Assembly: GCF_003863355.1 (NCBI RefSeq)
Contig: NZ_QQWG01000001.1
Span: 248,001-312,000 of the forward strand
Source: Ancylomarina euxina
GTDB lineage: Bacteria > Bacteroidota > Bacteroidia > Bacteroidales > Marinifilaceae
DNA length: 64,000 nucleotides
Direction of reading: 5' to 3'
Of the stretch, positions 61,512 to 64,000 are shown in pieces. Made by a program: the position numbers and the translations under genes. Position 1 is the stretch's first letter; each line of letters starts with the position of its first letter. Below the pieces are notes generated by a model. That model was given only the letters and a program-made list of their open reading frames with translations, had not been told where the DNA came from and searched no databases.

Positions 61512-64000
61512 ATGGATTTTAAAAGTCTCTTTCAAAAGCTGATTCCCTATCTATCAGCCATTTTTATTTTCTTAATTGTTGGGTTCATATACTTTCAGCC
61601 CGTTCTCGAGGGTAAGCAGTTGCGCAAAGGCGATTCTCTGAATGCCTGGGGTGGAAAAAAAGAGATTATCGATTTTCGAAATGCCACTGGGGAAGATCCA
61701 CTTTGGACCAATTCCATGTTTGGAGGCATGCCTGCTTATCAAATTAATGTGGACTATCAGGCTAAGGATATGTATTTTTTTAAGCAACTGATGGAGCTGC
61801 ATACGCCCGATCCGGTTCGTTACCTTTTGTTATACCTTATCGGATTTTATATTCTAATGCTTTCGCTGCGAGTCAACCCTTGGCTTGCTATAGCTGGGGC
61901 AGTCGCCTACGCATTTTCAACCTATTTTATCATCATCATAGGTGCGGGTCATCTCTGGAAAGTGAATGCACTGGCCTTTATTCCGCCTGCTTTGGGTGGA
62001 ATTCTCATGGTTTTCCGTGGGCGCTACCTTTGGGGTGGCTTGTTGGCAACTTTCTTTCTGATATTGGAACTCTATTCCAATCACATTCAAATGACTTACT
62101 ATTTTGCTATTATGGTTTTCTGTTTGGTGATATTCGAATTCTATCATCGACTGAAGGCTAAGGAAATGAAACATTTCTTTAAGGCGATAGGTGTTTTGTT
62201 TGCTGCTTCCTTTATCGCTATTGGAGTGAATAACACTAACCTTTATAATTCATACGAGTACAGTAAATCGACCATTCGTGGCAAGTCCGAATTGACTATT
62301 GGTGATAAAAACAATAAAACTGCTGGGCTCGATAAAGATTATGCGACCCAGTGGTCATATGGTATTCAGGAGACTTTGAGTTTGCTTATTCCTAATGTAA
62401 AAGGGGGAGCAGGTTCGCCGCAAGAGGCTGTTCAAATTGTGAATTACGTGAGTGGTGGTCAGATTAAAAAAGTTGACGATTATTATAAAATGGAGCAGGT
62501 CGATAACCATCACTATTGGGGGAATCAGCCTTTTACAGCCGGACCTGTTTATGTGGGTGCTTTGCTCATGTTTCTTTTCGTTTTAGGTCTATTTATCGTT
62601 CCCGGACGATTGAAATGGGGCTTGCTTACGGCAACCATTTTGTCTATTATGCTATCGTGGGGACACCACTTTGCTGGCTTAACCAACTTCTTTTTGGATT
62701 ATGTGCCGCTTTACAACAAATTTCGTGTGGTTTCTTCCATACTGATTGTGGTTGAGCTATGTGTCCCTTTATTGGCCATTCTTGCTGTTAAAAAAATTAT
62801 TGAAGAACCCGAAGTTTTAAAACGTAAAATAGCTTTTGGTTCATTTAAACTGAATATTGGAATTATTCCTCTAGTCTTAACGGGTGGTTTGGCTTTACTC
62901 TTATACCTACTGCCTAATTTAGGTTTGGATTTCATGAGTGATATTGAGAATAACTATCTGGCTCAAATTAAGTCGGCCAATCCAGATGCAATCGGGTTTA
63001 TTTCTCAAATACAGACCGATTTAATCGATGCACGGATCTCTATTTTCAGAGCAGATGCCTTGCGTTCGGTGGCATTTGTAGCTTTGGGAGCTGCTTTATT
63101 GTTCCTGTTCTTTCGTAAGATGATAAATTCCAAGTTGATGATTTTGGCTTTAATTATCTTAATTGTAGCAGATCTTTGGCCAGTGAACAAGCGTTACCTC
63201 AATAACGACAGTTTTGTAGCGAAGAAAGATTTGAAGTTGGCTTTTAATCCGACTCAAGCGGACTATGAGATTCTACAAATGGAATTGAAAAATCATCCAG
63301 AACTGAAAGCGACACTTCAAAAGGCTGCAGCCGATTATAAAAAAGAGAACCGAAAAGCCAATCAGTTTGAAACGATTGCCGCTCAACTTTGGAGCTTGAA
63401 TATGAATTCGAATTATCGTGTTTATAACACAACGGGTGGGGCTTTTCAAAATTCAAGTACTTCGTATTTCCACAAGTCAATTGGTGGATACCATGGTGCC
63501 AAACTAAGACGTATACAGGAACTTTACGATTTTCATATTGAGAAGAATAACCCTAAGGTTCTAAACATGCTGAATGCTCGTTATTCGATTGTTCGTACCG
63601 AGCAAGGTGGTACTCAGTCTGTTTATAATGCTGATGCATTAGGTTCGGCCTGGTTGGTTTCAAACTTTAAGTTGGTTGATAATCCTGATGAGGAAATTAT
63701 GAGCCTGAATGCTTTCAATCCTGCCAGAGAGTTAATTGTTGATAAACGTTATGCCGATCAGGTAAATGGTTTTGTCTGTAGCCCCGATAGTTTGTCTGTC
63801 ATTAAGATGACCCATTATGCGCCAAACGCTATTCAGTACGATTATCAATCAAAATCCGAGCAGTTGGCCGTTTTCTCTGAAATGTATTACCAACCCGGTT
63901 GGAATGCTTATGTCGATGGAGATTTAAAGCCACACTTTAGAGCCAATTATGTGTTGAGAGCGATGCGATTGCCAGCAGGTAAGCACAAAATAGAATTCAA
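61512..64000 (+). CDS. YfhO family membrane protein, 3' truncated
   Basis: The reading frame is open from ATG 61512 to the window end (829 codons so far). It begins MDFKSLFQKLIPYLSAIFIF and has about 12-13 predicted helices with an extracytoplasmic loop near RKGDSLNAWGGKKEIIDFRN, plus a soluble C-terminal part containing YQPGWNAYVDGDLKPHF. The pattern matches YfhO-type proteins, which have GT-C glycosyltransferase architecture; in Bacillus, YfhO glycosylates lipoteichoic acid. The Bacteroidota role is unknown. The stop lies outside the window. Confidence 0.88.
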   Translation, partial: MDFKSLFQKLIPYLSAIFIFLIVGFIYFQPVLEGKQLRKGDSLNAWGGKKEIIDFRNATGEDPLWTNSMFGGMPAYQINVDYQAKDMYFFKQLMELHTPDPVRYLLLYLIGFYILMLSLRVNPWLAIAGAVAYAFSTYFIIIIGAGHLWKVNALAFIPPALGGILMVFRGRYLWGGLLATFFLILELYSNHIQMTYYFAIMVFCLVIFEFYHRLKAKEMKHFFKAIGVLFAASFIAIGVNNTNLYNSYEYSKSTIRGKSELTIGDKNNKTAGLDKDYATQWSYGIQETLSLLIPNVKGGAGSPQEAVQIVNYVSGGQIKKVDDYYKMEQVDNHHYWGNQPFTAGPVYVGALLMFLFVLGLFIVPGRLKWGLLTATILSIMLSWGHHFAGLTNFFLDYVPLYNKFRVVSSILIVVELCVPLLAILAVKKIIEEPEVLKRKIAFGSFKLNIGIIPLVLTGGLALLLYLLPNLGLDFMSDIENNYLAQIKSANPDAIGFISQIQTDLIDARISIFRADALRSVAFVALGAALLFLFFRKMINSKLMILALIILIVADLWPVNKRYLNNDSFVAKKDLKLAFNPTQADYEILQMELKNHPELKATLQKAAADYKKENRKANQFETIAAQLWSLNMNSNYRVYNTTGGAFQNSSTSYFHKSIGGYHGAKLRRIQELYDFHIEKNNPKVLNMLNARYSIVRTEQGGTQSVYNADALGSAWLVSNFKLVDNPDEEIMSLNAFNPARELIVDKRYADQVNGFVCSPDSLSVIKMTHYAPNAIQYDYQSKSEQLAVFSEMYYQPGWNAYVDGDLKPHFRANYVLRAMRLPAGKHKIEF

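Noticed and set aside
61512-64000. Broken or frameshifted gene near the right end
   Set aside because: The short overlapping frames there are shadows; frame from ATG 61512 stays open to the last base and matches a YfhO-type protein throughout.

Overview
This 64 kb window is a chromosomal stretch from a low-GC, Gram-negative Bacteroidota bacterium. The evidence is: promoters of the TTTG / TAnnTTTG type in front of tRNA genes, almost no Shine-Dalgarno sequences, many families typical of the phylum (DUF2723, DUF5723, DUF4834, FecR plus STN-TonB receptor, tandem deoxynucleoside kinases, bacterial GH3), and outer-membrane and lipoprotein genes. The gene set recalls free-living marine Marinilabiliales/Bacteroidales relatives, but I cannot fix the genus from sequence alone. 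The window starts inside a potassium-channel gene and ends inside a YfhO-type membrane protein gene.

Layout. 0-7.5 kb (+): channel remnant, a small membrane protein, mutL, two rhomboid proteases, an endonuclease/phosphatase-fold membrane protein, a 42-bp minisatellite, and a helical protein of unknown function. 7.6-14.6 kb (-): fabH, rpmF and the YceD-like gene, an orphan histidine kinase, the tRNA 2-selenouridine synthase gene, an AIM24-family gene, rsgA, and a small unknown gene. 14.8-25.2 kb: a SulP transporter, folK, sppA, two small membrane proteins, a serine hydrolase and a 1033-residue DUF2723 protein, bracketed by two tRNA-Gln genes that share an identical 113-bp block. 25.3-31.2 kb: a family 9 glycosyltransferase, two universal stress proteins, a PAP2 phosphatase, rdgB and recO. 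31.2-35 kb (-): two deoxynucleoside kinases, a secreted protein and a GH3 enzyme. 35.2-45 kb: rbfA, a LolE-like permease, dusB, and several secreted or outer-membrane proteins. 45-50 kb: a TetM-like GTPase, a DUF4834 protein, glyS and tRNA-Leu(CAA).

The accessory part is 50-61.4 kb. It holds a secreted DNA/RNA nuclease with a Cys/His tail. Next is a dlt-like operon of AMP-ligase, carrier protein, MBOAT acyltransferase and SGNH protein. This looks like a complete machine that activates a small acyl or aminoacyl group, carries it across the membrane and esterifies an envelope polymer. Then come two lipoproteins (DUF6438 and an HEFGH metallopeptidase) and, divergently, an ECF sigma / FecR / STN-TonB receptor cassette for cell-surface signalling.

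Most genes are housekeeping. The items most worth a second look are the dlt-like operon with an altered adenylation pocket and a possible built-in acyl-relay tail on its MBOAT protein, the heptad-encoding minisatellite at 6.4 kb, the precise duplication of a tRNA-Gln-plus-terminator cassette, and a structured, terminator-ended gap upstream of tRNA-Leu. I saw no transposase, integrase, CRISPR array or recognised defence system.
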